In this document: positions 50,417 to 60,220 of the stretch, in pieces
Layout: each line of letters begins with the position of its first letter
Position numbering within the stretch: the first letter of the stretch is position 1
Translations under genes and position numbers: made by a program
Notes under the pieces: generated by a model
Database searches by the model: none
What the model was told of the DNA's origin: nothing
Seen by the model: only the letters and a program-made list of their open reading frames with translations
DNA from: Pseudoduganella aquatica
Lineage (GTDB): Bacteria; Pseudomonadota; Gammaproteobacteria; Burkholderiales; Burkholderiaceae_D
Direction: 5' to 3'
Length of the DNA: 64,000 nucleotides
NCBI RefSeq assembly: GCF_009857595.1
Contig: NZ_WWCU01000028.1
Coordinates: 22,926 to 86,925 of the forward strand

Positions 50417-51127
50417 TCAGTTCTGCGGGCGCTTCGGAATGTCCAGGCCGCGCTGCACCGCGGGCCGCGCCAGGCAGCGTTCCAGCCAGGCCGGCACGCG
50501 CGACAGGCTGGCATAGTCCACCAGCTCGCCCGCGCCGTAGAAGCCGACCAGGTTGCGCACCCAGCCTAACATGGCGATGTCGGCAATGGTATAGCTGTCG
50601 CCCATGATCCAATCGCGCCCTTCCAGCCGCGTTTCCAGCACCGCCAGCAGGCGCTTGGACTCGTTCACGTAACGCTGCAGCGGGCGCTTGTCCTCGTACT
50701 CGCGGCCGGCGAATTTGTGGAAGAAGCCCACCTGGCCGAACATCGGGCCGATGGCGGCCATCTGGAAGAACACCCACTGGATGGTTTCATAGCGCTCGGC
50801 CGGATCGGCCGGCAGGAACTGGCCGGTTTTCTCTGCCAGGTAGAGCAGGATGGCGCCCGACTCGAACAGCGCCAGCGGCTTGCCGCCCGGGCCGTCGGGG
50901 TCGATGATGGCGGGGATTTTGCCGTTGGGGTTGAGCGACTTGAACTCGGGCGTGTTACTTTCGTCCTTGGTGATGTCGACCAGGTGCGGCTCGTAGGCCA
51001 GGCCGGTTTCCTCCAGCATGATGGACACCTTCACGCCGTTCGGCGTGGGCAGCGAATACAGCTGGATGCGGTCAGGATGCTGGGCGGGCCAGCGCTGGGC
51101 GATGGGGAATTCGATAGGGTCCGGCAT
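50417..51127 (-). CDS. Glutathione S-transferase family protein, YfcG/Ure2p-like
   Basis: This 236-aa protein has an N-terminal thioredoxin-like domain (IQLYSLPTPNGVKVSIMLEE, NPNGKIPAIIDPDG) and a C-terminal helical domain (MGDSYTIADIAMLGWVRN). The TPNGVKVSI segment in place of a catalytic Ser/Cys is typical of YfcG/YghU, which act as glutathione-dependent disulfide reductases. The ATG at 51127 has a strong GGAGG site. It probably heads a transcript with the M28 peptidase (23 bp gap). Confidence 0.88.
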   Translation of the reverse strand: MPDPIEFPIAQRWPAQHPDRIQLYSLPTPNGVKVSIMLEETGLAYEPHLVDITKDESNTPEFKSLNPNGKIPAIIDPDGPGGKPLALFESGAILLYLAEKTGQFLPADPAERYETIQWVFFQMAAIGPMFGQVGFFHKFAGREYEDKRPLQRYVNESKRLLAVLETRLEGRDWIMGDSYTIADIAMLGWVRNLVGFYGAGELVDYASLSRVPAWLERCLARPAVQRGLDIPKRPQN

Positions 51128-51211
51128 ATGCACCTCCGTCTGGGAAAGACGCAAGTGTAGCGCCTGCGCGCAGGTCGTGCAGACCCGGACGCAGGCGCAG
51201 GCCAGGCGCGG

Positions 51212-51307
51212 TCAGGCGCGCAGTGCCTTGCGGCGGCGCGCGGCCGCCAGAGCCAGGATGGCGGCGCCTGCCAGCGCCAGCGAACCCGGTTCAGGGATCA
51301 CGTGCAC
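51212..51307 (-). pseudogene. Remnant of a PEP-CTERM gene (only the sorting signal left)
   Basis: Read on the minus strand, VIPEPGSLALAGAAILALAA then ARRRKALRA and stop is a full PEP-CTERM sorting signal: PEP motif, hydrophobic helix, basic end. It begins 5 bp past the stop codon of the aidB-like gene, in another frame, and no open frame leads into it. A deletion has probably joined the 3' end of a lost PEP-CTERM gene to this locus. Confidence 0.6.
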
Positions 51308-51311
51308 CTTG

Positions 51312-52970
51312 TTAAATTCCGCCGGGCCAGGCCTGCGCCAGCACGGCGCCGCAGTCGGCGCGTCCGTCCAGGGCGCCGAACACGCGGCCCCATTCGCCGT
51401 CGTAGCGGCTGGCCAGGAAAGCCTCGGCGCTGGCGGGGGCGGCCTGTTCGCGCATCAGCACCGCCTGCGCGGCCAGCATCAGTTTCTGCGTGTAGCGGCG
51501 GGCGCCGGCTTCCAGCTGCTCAGGCGGCTGGCGCAGCGCGTCGCGCAGGGCGGCGATTTCACTGCGCAGGCGCACCTCGTCCCCGGCCCGGCGCTGCAGG
51601 TCGTCCAGCAGCAGCTGCATGCTGTCCGGATGGCGCGCAATGGCGCGCAGCACGTCCAGGCACATCACATTGCCCGAACCTTCCCAGATCGAATTGACAG
51701 GCGCTTCGCGGAACAGGCGCGCCATTGGGCCGCCCTCCACGTAGCCGTTGCCGCCGAAGACTTCCATCGCCTCGCCGGCCAGCTCGACCGCGCGCTTGCA
51801 GATCCAGAACTTGGCGGAGGGCGTGACGATGCGCTTCCACGCCTGCGCGGTTTCCCTATCGCTGCCCGCCTCGCCGAAGGCCTGCGCCAGCTGCATGGAC
51901 ACGCGTAGCGCCGCCTCGCTTTCCAGCGCCATGTCGGCCAGCACGGAGCGCATCAGCGGCTGCTCGGCCAGGGTGCGGCCGAAGGCCTTGCGCTGGCGCG
52001 CGTGGTTCAGCGCCTGCACCAGCGCCTGGCGCATGAAGGCGGCGCTGGAGATGCTGTTGTGCAGCCGGGTGTTGGTGGCCATCTCGATAATGGTGGGGAT
52101 GCCGCGTCCCTCCTCCCCCACCATCACACCCCAGGCGCCGTGGAACTCCACTTCGCTGCTGGAGTTGGAGCGGTTGCCCAGCTTGTCCTTCAGGCGCTGG
52201 ATGTGGATGGGATTCTTGCTGCCGTCCGGCCGCCAGCGCGGCACGTAGAAGCAGGACAGGCCGGCGTCGGTGCGGGCCAGCACCAGGTGGGCGTCGCACA
52301 TGGGCGCCGAGAAGAACCACTTGTGGCCGACGAGGCTGTACTCGCCGCCGCGTCCCTGCACACCGCCGGTGTGGGTGGCGCGCGTGGTGTTGCTGCGCAC
52401 GTCGGTGCCGCCCTGCTTTTCCGTCATGCCCATGCCGACCATGATGGATTTCTTGGCGGCGGCCGGCAGGTCGCGCGCGTCGTGCTCATGGGAGAACAGC
52501 AGCGGCTGCAGCTGCGCGTACAGCGCCGTCTCCTGCCGCAGCACGGGGATGCAGGCGAAGGTCATGCTGGCCGGGCAGAAGGAGCCGGCCTCGATCTGGT
52601 TGTGCAGGTACTGGCTGGCGGCATAGGCGCTCCAGGCGCCGGCGCGCTGCTCGGCGAACGGCAGGGACACCAGGCCGTGGCGGCGCGTGATGGCCAGGAA
52701 CTCGTGCCAGCTGGGATGGAACTCCACCACGTCGATGCGCTCGCCGCTGCGGCTATGCGTATGCAGCTCGGGCGGGTGGCGGTTGGCCAGCTCGCCCATG
52801 CGTATCACCGCCTCGCTGCCCAGCAGCGCGCCCTGTCCGGCCAGCGCCTGCGCATGCCAGCCGGCCCCGCCGCGCTGCACCGCGTCCTGCAGCAGCGGAT
52901 CGGTCAGGTAGAGGTTGTAGTCCTTCAGCTCGGCGGACTGGTTGCTGATCTCGTGGGTTTCCCATTGCAT
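51312..52970 (-). CDS. aidB: Acyl-CoA dehydrogenase-like protein AidB
   Basis: At 552 aa it aligns along its length with E. coli AidB: MQWETHEISNQSAEL at the start, PASMTFACIPVL, GMGMTEKQGGTDVRSNTTRA (FAD/substrate loop), KLGNRSNSSSEVEFHGA, and VNSIWEGSGNVMCLDVLR near the C-terminus with the Arg/Glu-rich DNA-binding-like domain beyond. AidB is a flavoprotein of the adaptive response to alkylation damage that binds DNA; its enzymatic role is debated. No Ada gene is in the window. Confidence 0.88.
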   Translation of the reverse strand: MQWETHEISNQSAELKDYNLYLTDPLLQDAVQRGGAGWHAQALAGQGALLGSEAVIRMGELANRHPPELHTHSRSGERIDVVEFHPSWHEFLAITRRHGLVSLPFAEQRAGAWSAYAASQYLHNQIEAGSFCPASMTFACIPVLRQETALYAQLQPLLFSHEHDARDLPAAAKKSIMVGMGMTEKQGGTDVRSNTTRATHTGGVQGRGGEYSLVGHKWFFSAPMCDAHLVLARTDAGLSCFYVPRWRPDGSKNPIHIQRLKDKLGNRSNSSSEVEFHGAWGVMVGEEGRGIPTIIEMATNTRLHNSISSAAFMRQALVQALNHARQRKAFGRTLAEQPLMRSVLADMALESEAALRVSMQLAQAFGEAGSDRETAQAWKRIVTPSAKFWICKRAVELAGEAMEVFGGNGYVEGGPMARLFREAPVNSIWEGSGNVMCLDVLRAIARHPDSMQLLLDDLQRRAGDEVRLRSEIAALRDALRQPPEQLEAGARRYTQKLMLAAQAVLMREQAAPASAEAFLASRYDGEWGRVFGALDGRADCGAVLAQAWPGGI

Positions 52971-53139
52971 GGCGGCCTCCGTTCTTCTGATCGAAGCAGT
53001 ATAGAGTCATCCGCCCGTTGCCGGAACGCGACTGCGGCGGCTTGCAACCAAAAATCGCTTTGCCCTTGCAACTTGTCAATTTATAATCGAAATCTTGTCC
53101 AAGCTGTGATCGCGCAGGAGCACCAAACAGGAGCTTCAA

Positions 53140-54981
53140 ATGGCTGCTTTTCGATTGTCTACCGCAAGCTGGAAATGGCTGATCTGCACCCTGAGCGCCG
53201 TCGCCGCGCTGCTGCTGGTGATGGACGCCAGCTGCGCCTTCCGCGCCCTGGCGCTCGCGCAGGAGCAAGGCACGCTGGGCGCCAGCCTGAACGACCACAT
53301 CGGCCTGCACCCGGAAAGCCAGGGCACGCACCGGCTGCAGATCCTCCAGCTCGATCCCGGCTCGCCGCTGCTGGCCTTCGGCGCCAAGGCGGGCGACGGC
53401 GTGCAGTTCGACCGCGTGCAGAACCGATGGCGCCGCTTCACCGTGGGCGAGCCCGTAGGCCTGACCCTGTACCAGTCCGGCCCGCAGGCACAAACCAAGC
53501 ATCTGACTGTGGCGGCGGTCGCCAGCCCGGTTCCCTTTGCCGAATCGTTCGACTACGCCGCGCGCCTGGCGCTGGCCGTGCCCGCGCTGCTGTTTACCGT
53601 GCTGATCGGCATCAAGCAGGGCGAGAACCGCTCGCAGCGCGCGCTGGCCATGGCCTTCTGCGTGCAGAACTTCACGCTGTACATGACCATCAACTACCTG
53701 CCGGCCGGGGCCGCCCTCGGCCTGGCCAAGCTGGTCCAGCTCACCGCGTTTCCCATGCTGTGGTACTGCGGCGTGCTGTTCGCCCTGCATTACCAGCAAT
53801 ACCCGGACACGCCGCTGCGGCGCTGGCTGTGGCGGCTGCTGCCGCTGCACCGCGCGCTGTGCCTGGCCACGGCCGCCTATGCGCTGTGGTTCGGCCTGGG
53901 CAACGAGGCGCCGCTGCTGCTGCCCTGCACCGGCATCGTGATCGCGCTCGGCGTATCGCTGTGGATGCTGAGCATGGTGGACGGCTGGCGCCAGTCGCGC
54001 GGCGAGATGCGCCAGCGCCACTACTGGCTGCTGCTGTCCTTCCTGCTGGGAACCATCCCGCCCATCCTGGTGTGGGTGCCGGCGCTGGACGGCGGCTACC
54101 AGGGCATGCGCTGGACCGTGATGGCCATGTTCGCCGGCCAGCTGCTGATGTATATCGGCCTGGCCTATTCCGTGCTCAAGCACCGCGTGTTCCATTTCGA
54201 ATTCGCCATCAGCCGCATGCTGATCTTCAGCGTGGTCAGCGTGCTGCTGCTGTGCGTGTTCGGCGTGGTGGAGCGGATCTCGTCCTCGCTGCTGCACGGC
54301 GGCGGCCATGCGGATGCCCCCACCGTGACGCTGGTGCTGGACGGCCTGATCGCGCTGGCGGTCTACCTGGCCTTCCACCATATGCACGGCCGGGTGGAGC
54401 GCTGGGTCGAGCGCGTCTTCTTCCACCAGTGGCACGACAACGAACACAAGCTGCAGCACTACGTGAAACAGGCGGCCCATATCACCACCGTGGACGCCCT
54501 GCTCGACTCCTGCCGCCAGGCCATGGACCGCTTCACCAGCCAGGCCGGCTGCGCCATCTACCTGCGCCAGGCGGACGGCCGCTACGAACCGGCCACCGCC
54601 GGCACGCTGGCCGGCGCGCCGGACAGCATGGCCGCCGACGACAGCATCGCCGTGGCGCTGCGCGCCGAAATGGCGCCGCAGTTGGGCGGCGGCGGCCAGC
54701 TGGCCCTGCCCATGAGCCATCGCGGCACGCTGTACGGCTTTGTGCTGCTCGGCCCCAAGCCCAACGGCGAGAGCTACCGCCCGGACGAATGCACCGCCCT
54801 GGACTTCGCGGTGCGCCAGATCGGCCTGGACCTGCACGCGCTGCGGGTGGAGCTGCTGGAGCGCGAAGTACAGAAGCTCACCGAGCACACCGAGCAGCAG
54901 GGCAAGGAGCTGCGCCTGATGGCCGGCCGCCGCCAGGCGCCGCGCCACCTGAGCAGCGTGCAGGGCGGCGCGCAGGCCTGA
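53140..54981 (+). CDS. Membrane sensor-like protein: PDZ-like, multi-TM and GAF domains, no kinase
   Basis: This 613-aa protein starts after a CAGGAGC site. TM1 (~13-35) is followed by a PDZ-like periplasmic segment (LQILQLDPGSPLLAFGAKAGD) and seven or so further TM helices (~150-430). A cytosolic GAF-like domain follows (~455-580: TVDALLDSCRQAMDRFTSQAGCAIYL). It ends in a coiled coil (LEREVQKLTEHTEQQGKEL). The layout matches the sensory half of membrane histidine kinases such as PrsK, but the kinase core is absent. It may work through a partner protein or be a remnant. No operon partner is seen. Confidence 0.7.
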   Translation: MAAFRLSTASWKWLICTLSAVAALLLVMDASCAFRALALAQEQGTLGASLNDHIGLHPESQGTHRLQILQLDPGSPLLAFGAKAGDGVQFDRVQNRWRRFTVGEPVGLTLYQSGPQAQTKHLTVAAVASPVPFAESFDYAARLALAVPALLFTVLIGIKQGENRSQRALAMAFCVQNFTLYMTINYLPAGAALGLAKLVQLTAFPMLWYCGVLFALHYQQYPDTPLRRWLWRLLPLHRALCLATAAYALWFGLGNEAPLLLPCTGIVIALGVSLWMLSMVDGWRQSRGEMRQRHYWLLLSFLLGTIPPILVWVPALDGGYQGMRWTVMAMFAGQLLMYIGLAYSVLKHRVFHFEFAISRMLIFSVVSVLLLCVFGVVERISSSLLHGGGHADAPTVTLVLDGLIALAVYLAFHHMHGRVERWVERVFFHQWHDNEHKLQHYVKQAAHITTVDALLDSCRQAMDRFTSQAGCAIYLRQADGRYEPATAGTLAGAPDSMAADDSIAVALRAEMAPQLGGGGQLALPMSHRGTLYGFVLLGPKPNGESYRPDECTALDFAVRQIGLDLHALRVELLEREVQKLTEHTEQQGKELRLMAGRRQAPRHLSSVQGGAQA

Positions 54982-54992
54982 GACGTGGCTGA

Positions 54993-55021
54993 GGGCTGGG
55001 GGCTGGGGGCTGGGCGCGGGG
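54993..55021 (+). repeat. G-rich tract with G-quadruplex pattern
   Basis: Four G-runs of 3-5 bases separated by CT, CT and CG(C) loops follow the stop codon of the membrane sensor gene. Arises from an imperfect GGGGGCT tandem repeat. Confidence 0.5.
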
Positions 55022-55099
55022 CCCGGTGAGGGCTGAAGACTGGCACGCGCGGCGCGCTTGGCGTACCATGCCTTACTGCCCTTACCTTGCGAGTCCGCC

Positions 55100-55798
55100 A
55101 TGTTTTCATCCTTCCGCATGCCATCCCGTCTGGCCTACCGCGCGCTGCCGCTGCTGCTGGCCGCCTCCAGCGCCTGGGCCGTCTCGCTGGCCGACCTGTC
55201 CAGCACGGACGTGAACGGCGCCCTGAAAGCGGCGCTGGAACGCGGCTCGAACGCGGCCGTGAGCAAGCTCGGCACGGAGAACGGCTTCCTCAACAACGAG
55301 AAGGTGAAGATCCCGCTGCCCAAGGTGCTGGAGCAGGCGCGCCCCATCCTGAAAATGACGGGCCACGCGCAGCAGCTCGACGACCTGGTGGTGTCCATGA
55401 ACCATGCGGCCGAGGCCGCCGTGCCGCTGGCCAAGCCGCTGCTGGTGGACGCGGTCAAGAACATGACGCTGACCGACGCGAAAAACATCCTGAGCGGCGG
55501 CGACACCTCGGTCACGCAGTTCTTCCGCGAAAAGACCTCGGCCCAGCTGGGTGTGAAGTTCCTGCCCATCGTGAAGAAGGTGACGGACAAGTCCAACCTC
55601 TCGGCCAAGTACAACGGCGCCATGGCCAAGGTGTCGAAAATGGGCCTGGCGCAGGCCGGCACGGTGGAGGACTACGTGACCGAGCGCGCGCTGGACGGCC
55701 TGTTCACCATGATAGGCGAGGAGGAAAAAGCCATCCGCAACGACCCCATCGGCACCGGCAGCAAGCTGATCGGCAAAGTATTCGGCGCGCTGAAGTAG
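55100..55798 (+). CDS. DUF4197 domain-containing exported protein
   Basis: This 232-aa protein has a signal peptide (MPSRLAYRALPLLLAASSAWA). The family blocks are clear: DVNGALKAALERGSNAAVSKLG, GFLNNEKVKIPLPKVLEQA, AAEAAVPLAKPLLVDAVKNM and NGAMAKVSKMGL. The DUF4197 function is unknown; members are periplasmic and helical. The ATG at 55100 fits the signal peptide. The PEP-CTERM motif for the next gene begins 1 bp after its stop codon. Confidence 0.88.
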   Translation: MFSSFRMPSRLAYRALPLLLAASSAWAVSLADLSSTDVNGALKAALERGSNAAVSKLGTENGFLNNEKVKIPLPKVLEQARPILKMTGHAQQLDDLVVSMNHAAEAAVPLAKPLLVDAVKNMTLTDAKNILSGGDTSVTQFFREKTSAQLGVKFLPIVKKVTDKSNLSAKYNGAMAKVSKMGLAQAGTVEDYVTERALDGLFTMIGEEEKAIRNDPIGTGSKLIGKVFGALK

Positions 55799-55815
55799 TG
55801 TCGGAAAATTTTACA
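55799..55815 (+). promoter_or_regulatory. PEP-CTERM upstream motif, second copy
   Basis: Exact second copy of TGTCGGAAAATTTTACA, 52 bp before a sigma-54-like element. Confidence 0.7.
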
Positions 55816-55867
55816 GTGCCGGCCGCGCAACGCGGCTGCGTACCGTATTTGCCTACGGCCAATAAAC

Positions 55868-55883
55868 AGGCATGAAACCTGCT
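55868..55883 (+). promoter_or_regulatory. Sigma-54-like element of the second PEP-CTERM gene
   Basis: AGGCATG-AAAC-CTGCT keeps the essential GG and GC pairs at the right spacing but has three consensus mismatches. It lies 37 bp before the start codon. Confidence 0.5.
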
Positions 55884-55920
55884 TAACATTCATCAACTAT
55901 AAATGTTTCCGGGATTAAGC

Positions 55921-56558
55921 ATGAAACGCCTGTTCCTCGCGGCGCTGCTCGCCGCCTGCTCCGCCCTCTCGCATGCGGACGTGATCTACGACAACGGCCT
56001 GGGCGCGGACGACGCCCGCAGCGGCTACTTCTCCACCGCACTGGCGCAGAGCCGTGTGCTGGACGATTTCAGCCTGGCCGGCACGCGCACCATCAACAGC
56101 GTGTTCTTCCAGATGGGCTTGACGGAAGACCCCTTCCTGGGCGCGTTCACCTTCACCATCTACCAAGACCCGGGCAACAACGGCATAGGCGCCGCCATCT
56201 ACGAGCTCACGCTCAATCCCGGCGACTACACGGCCGTGCCGAACGCCATCATCAGCTATCCCTACACCACCTTCTACGATGTGAACTTCAACGTCGGCGC
56301 GGTGACGCTCGATGCCGGCAACTACCTGCTGAGTTTCTACGGACTGGATCTCGAATTCCGCACCGCCAACACCGGCGACCCGGCGGGCAGCTACCTGCAG
56401 CTCGATGAAAGCGGCGGCGACCTGTTCCTGCGCGACGGCGGCACGCCCTTCCGCCTGGATGGCAGCACGCCGGCGGCCGGCGTCCCCGAACCGTCCAGCC
56501 TGCTGCTCTCGGGCATCGCGCTGGCGGCGCTGGCCTTCCACCGCCGCCGGCGCCGCGC

Positions 56559-56562
<4 letters not shown>
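55921..56562 (+). CDS. PEP-CTERM sorting-domain protein
   Basis: This 213-aa protein has signal peptide MKRLFLAALLAACSALSHA, a beta-rich mature domain (SVFFQMGLTEDPFLGAFTF) and the C-terminal VPEPSSLLLSGIALAALAF plus HRRRRRA sorting signal. It would be processed by an exosortase and held at or released from the cell surface, often in exopolysaccharide matrix. The ATG at 55921 is used; an in-frame ATG at 55903 precedes the signal. Its stop overlaps that of the convergent sensor gene. Confidence 0.9.
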
Positions 56563-58115
<1,553 letters not shown>

Positions 58116-58256
58116 GGTATGCCTATCCCCCCGCAGCGGCAAGTAATGTTGCAATTGGGGCCGCCGATTTTGCAGTTCGTCGCAAAATCCACCACAGCGG
58201 CGCGGCCCCTCACTACAATGGCGTTACTAATTACTCAACACAAAACAGGGGAAACC

Positions 58257-58889
58257 ATGCACCGTCTTTTGATCCAGACCGCCATTGCAACGCTTGCCGC
58301 CGCCTCCTTCTCCGCCCATGCCGACGAGCAGGTGCGCACCGTGCAGCCGTTCACCGCCATCGACAGCAAGGGCGCCTACAGCATCGTCGTGGAGGCGGGC
58401 AAGACCCAGTCGCTGAAGGTGTCCGGCACGCCGAAATTCCTCGGCAGCCTGGTGACGGAAGTGGTGAACGGCGAGCTGAAGATCTACAACCGCGAACGCA
58501 ACAGCAGCAGCACCACCGGCGATCCGCGCGTGGTGATCACGGTGCCGGCGCTGGCCAAATTCATCGGCGAAGGCGCGGGTGAAACGGTACTGAAGAATAT
58601 GGCGGGCGAACGCCTGGACGTGAGCTACCAGGGCGCTGGCCGCTTCGAAGCGCAAGGCAAGGTCAAGCTGCTGCGCCTGAAGGCGCAGGGCGTGGGCGAG
58701 GTGGATACCAAGGCGCTGGACACCGAACGCGCCGACGTCAATTTCAACGGCATCGGCAATGTGAAAGTCACCGCGCACGATACGCTCAACGCCGTGGTGA
58801 ACGGCATGGGCAGCCTGACGTATTACGGCAAGCCGCGCCATATCAACAAGACCGTCAACGGCATCGGCAACGTCAACGCCGGCGATTGA
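58257..58889 (+). CDS. DUF2807 domain-containing exported protein
   Basis: This 210-aa protein has a signal peptide (MHRLLIQTAIATLAAASFSAHA) and the DUF2807 (putative auto-transporter adhesin head, GIN-type) beta-helix pattern: FTAIDSKGAYSIVVEAG, VVITVPALAKFIGEGAG, and repeated G-x-G steps to VNGIGNVNAGD. The family is exported and of unknown role. The ATG at 58257 follows CAGGGGAAACC. It diverges from the histidine kinase-like gene and converges on the DUF885-like gene, with a dispersed palindromic repeat between. Confidence 0.88.
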   Translation: MHRLLIQTAIATLAAASFSAHADEQVRTVQPFTAIDSKGAYSIVVEAGKTQSLKVSGTPKFLGSLVTEVVNGELKIYNRERNSSSTTGDPRVVITVPALAKFIGEGAGETVLKNMAGERLDVSYQGAGRFEAQGKVKLLRLKAQGVGEVDTKALDTERADVNFNGIGNVKVTAHDTLNAVVNGMGSLTYYGKPRHINKTVNGIGNVNAGD

Positions 58890-58898
58890 TTCAGCAAT

Positions 58899-58926
58899 GG
58901 CGGGTTACGGCTGCGCCTAACCCGCC
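58899..58926. repeat. Dispersed palindromic repeat, copy 4
   Basis: GGCGGGTTACGGC / GCGCCTAACCCGCC between convergent stop codons, ending 4 bp before the stop of the DUF885-like gene. Confidence 0.8.
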
Positions 58927-58929
58927 ATT

Positions 58930-60210
58930 TCACCGCAAGCTGTCCGCCAATCGCGGCGACGACAGCAGCTGGCGGAAGGCCGTCCAGCGCTGCGCGCGCG
59001 CCGTCTCCGGATCGGCCGAGGTGGCGTGGCGCTTGACGTACTCGCCCACCAGATCCGCGCCCACGGTGTAATTGATCACATAGCCCCGGTTGGCGTCGTA
59101 GAACCGGATGCGCTGCTCGGCCTTCTCCGGCGGATACAGCAGCACATTGACCAGCCACTCCACCGTCTGCGCGCGCGTGGCCTTGCCGTCCAGGTAGGCG
59201 CGCGCGGCGTCGTTGTCCGCGTAGGCCAGCTTGCCGAACAGCTGCGTCAGCGCGGCATAGGTTTCGGCCAGCGCCGGGTCCAGTCCAGCCAGCGGATACA
59301 GCACGCCGCGCTCGAAGTCCAGCCGCTCCTGCGGCGTGAACGCCATCAGGATGCCGTAGTTGGCGCTGCCCTCGGCCACCAGCGACATCGGCGAATACAG
59401 CGGGTACACGCTGAACTCCTGCCAGTTCTTGCCCTTCATCAGGGTCTGCTCCAGCAGCGCGTTGTAGACGTGGTGGCCGGGGTAGCCTTCATGGCAGCCC
59501 AGGTCCACCGCGCGGTCGATATAAATCGGGAATTCGGTATTGATCTGGATCAGGCTGTGCGCGCCGCCCTTGTACCAGTTGTAGCCGGACCAGGGCTGGT
59601 TCTGCACAAACTCCAGCACGAAGCTCTCGCCGGCAGGCATGGTGATGTACTTGGCCGTGCGCTCGCGGCAGGCGCGGATGGCCGCCTCCATCACGGGGCG
59701 CAGCTTGTCCTTGGGGATTTCCACCTTGGCGCGGAAGGCCTGCACGCGCGCGGCCAGCGGCCCTTCGCCGCCCAGTAGCTTGCCGATGCGGTCCTGCAGC
59801 TCCAGGTAGTAGGCGCGGTCATGCTGCGGCGCCACCGCGTTGTACATGGTGGCGGTTTCTTCGTCAAAGCTGAACTTCTTCCCGCCCAGCATATCGACGC
59901 GCATCAGCATGGACTGCAGCTGCTTGTCGAGGAAAGCGATGCGCAGCGCCTCGTCTGGATCGGCGCCCGGCGCAGGCAGCGCCTTGCGCGCCGCCGCCGC
60001 CTCGCTGCGGATGGCGGCCAGGCTGAGCTTCTCCTTCGCAGCCTGCTCCTGCAGCTGCGCCGGTCCGTAATAAGCGTCCACGTAGGAAGCGTCGTGCTGG
60101 CCCACGGCCAGCACCAGCTTCATATAGCGTTCGCCCACCTCCTGAACCGGAGCCGCCCAGGCACTGCCTGCGATCAGCATGGCCACTCCTCCCGCAAGCA
60201 GTTTACGCAT
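58930..60210 (-). CDS. DUF885-like exported metallopeptidase
   Basis: This 426-aa protein has signal peptide MRKLLAGGVAMLIAGSAWA and the motif CHEGYPGHHVYNALLEQ with a downstream glutamate in LVAEGSANYGILMAF, the same zinc-site arrangement as DUF885 proteins though the chain is ~170 residues shorter than the member at 31005. It is predicted to be periplasmic. It lies 8-10 bp downstream of nothing on its strand except the CsgG-like lipoprotein gene's region; the two are tandem with the lipoprotein gene placed downstream of neither, so I treat it as a single-gene unit. Confidence 0.8.
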   Translation of the reverse strand: MRKLLAGGVAMLIAGSAWAAPVQEVGERYMKLVLAVGQHDASYVDAYYGPAQLQEQAAKEKLSLAAIRSEAAAARKALPAPGADPDEALRIAFLDKQLQSMLMRVDMLGGKKFSFDEETATMYNAVAPQHDRAYYLELQDRIGKLLGGEGPLAARVQAFRAKVEIPKDKLRPVMEAAIRACRERTAKYITMPAGESFVLEFVQNQPWSGYNWYKGGAHSLIQINTEFPIYIDRAVDLGCHEGYPGHHVYNALLEQTLMKGKNWQEFSVYPLYSPMSLVAEGSANYGILMAFTPQERLDFERGVLYPLAGLDPALAETYAALTQLFGKLAYADNDAARAYLDGKATRAQTVEWLVNVLLYPPEKAEQRIRFYDANRGYVINYTVGADLVGEYVKRHATSADPETARAQRWTAFRQLLSSPRLADSLR

Positions 60211-60220
60211 GCACTATCCT

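Noticed and set aside
52753..55119. Very long minus-strand frame opposite the membrane sensor gene
   Set aside because: It is a high-GC shadow frame: His/Gln/Arg-rich with no domains, while the plus-strand frame has TM helices, a GAF domain and a ribosome-binding site.
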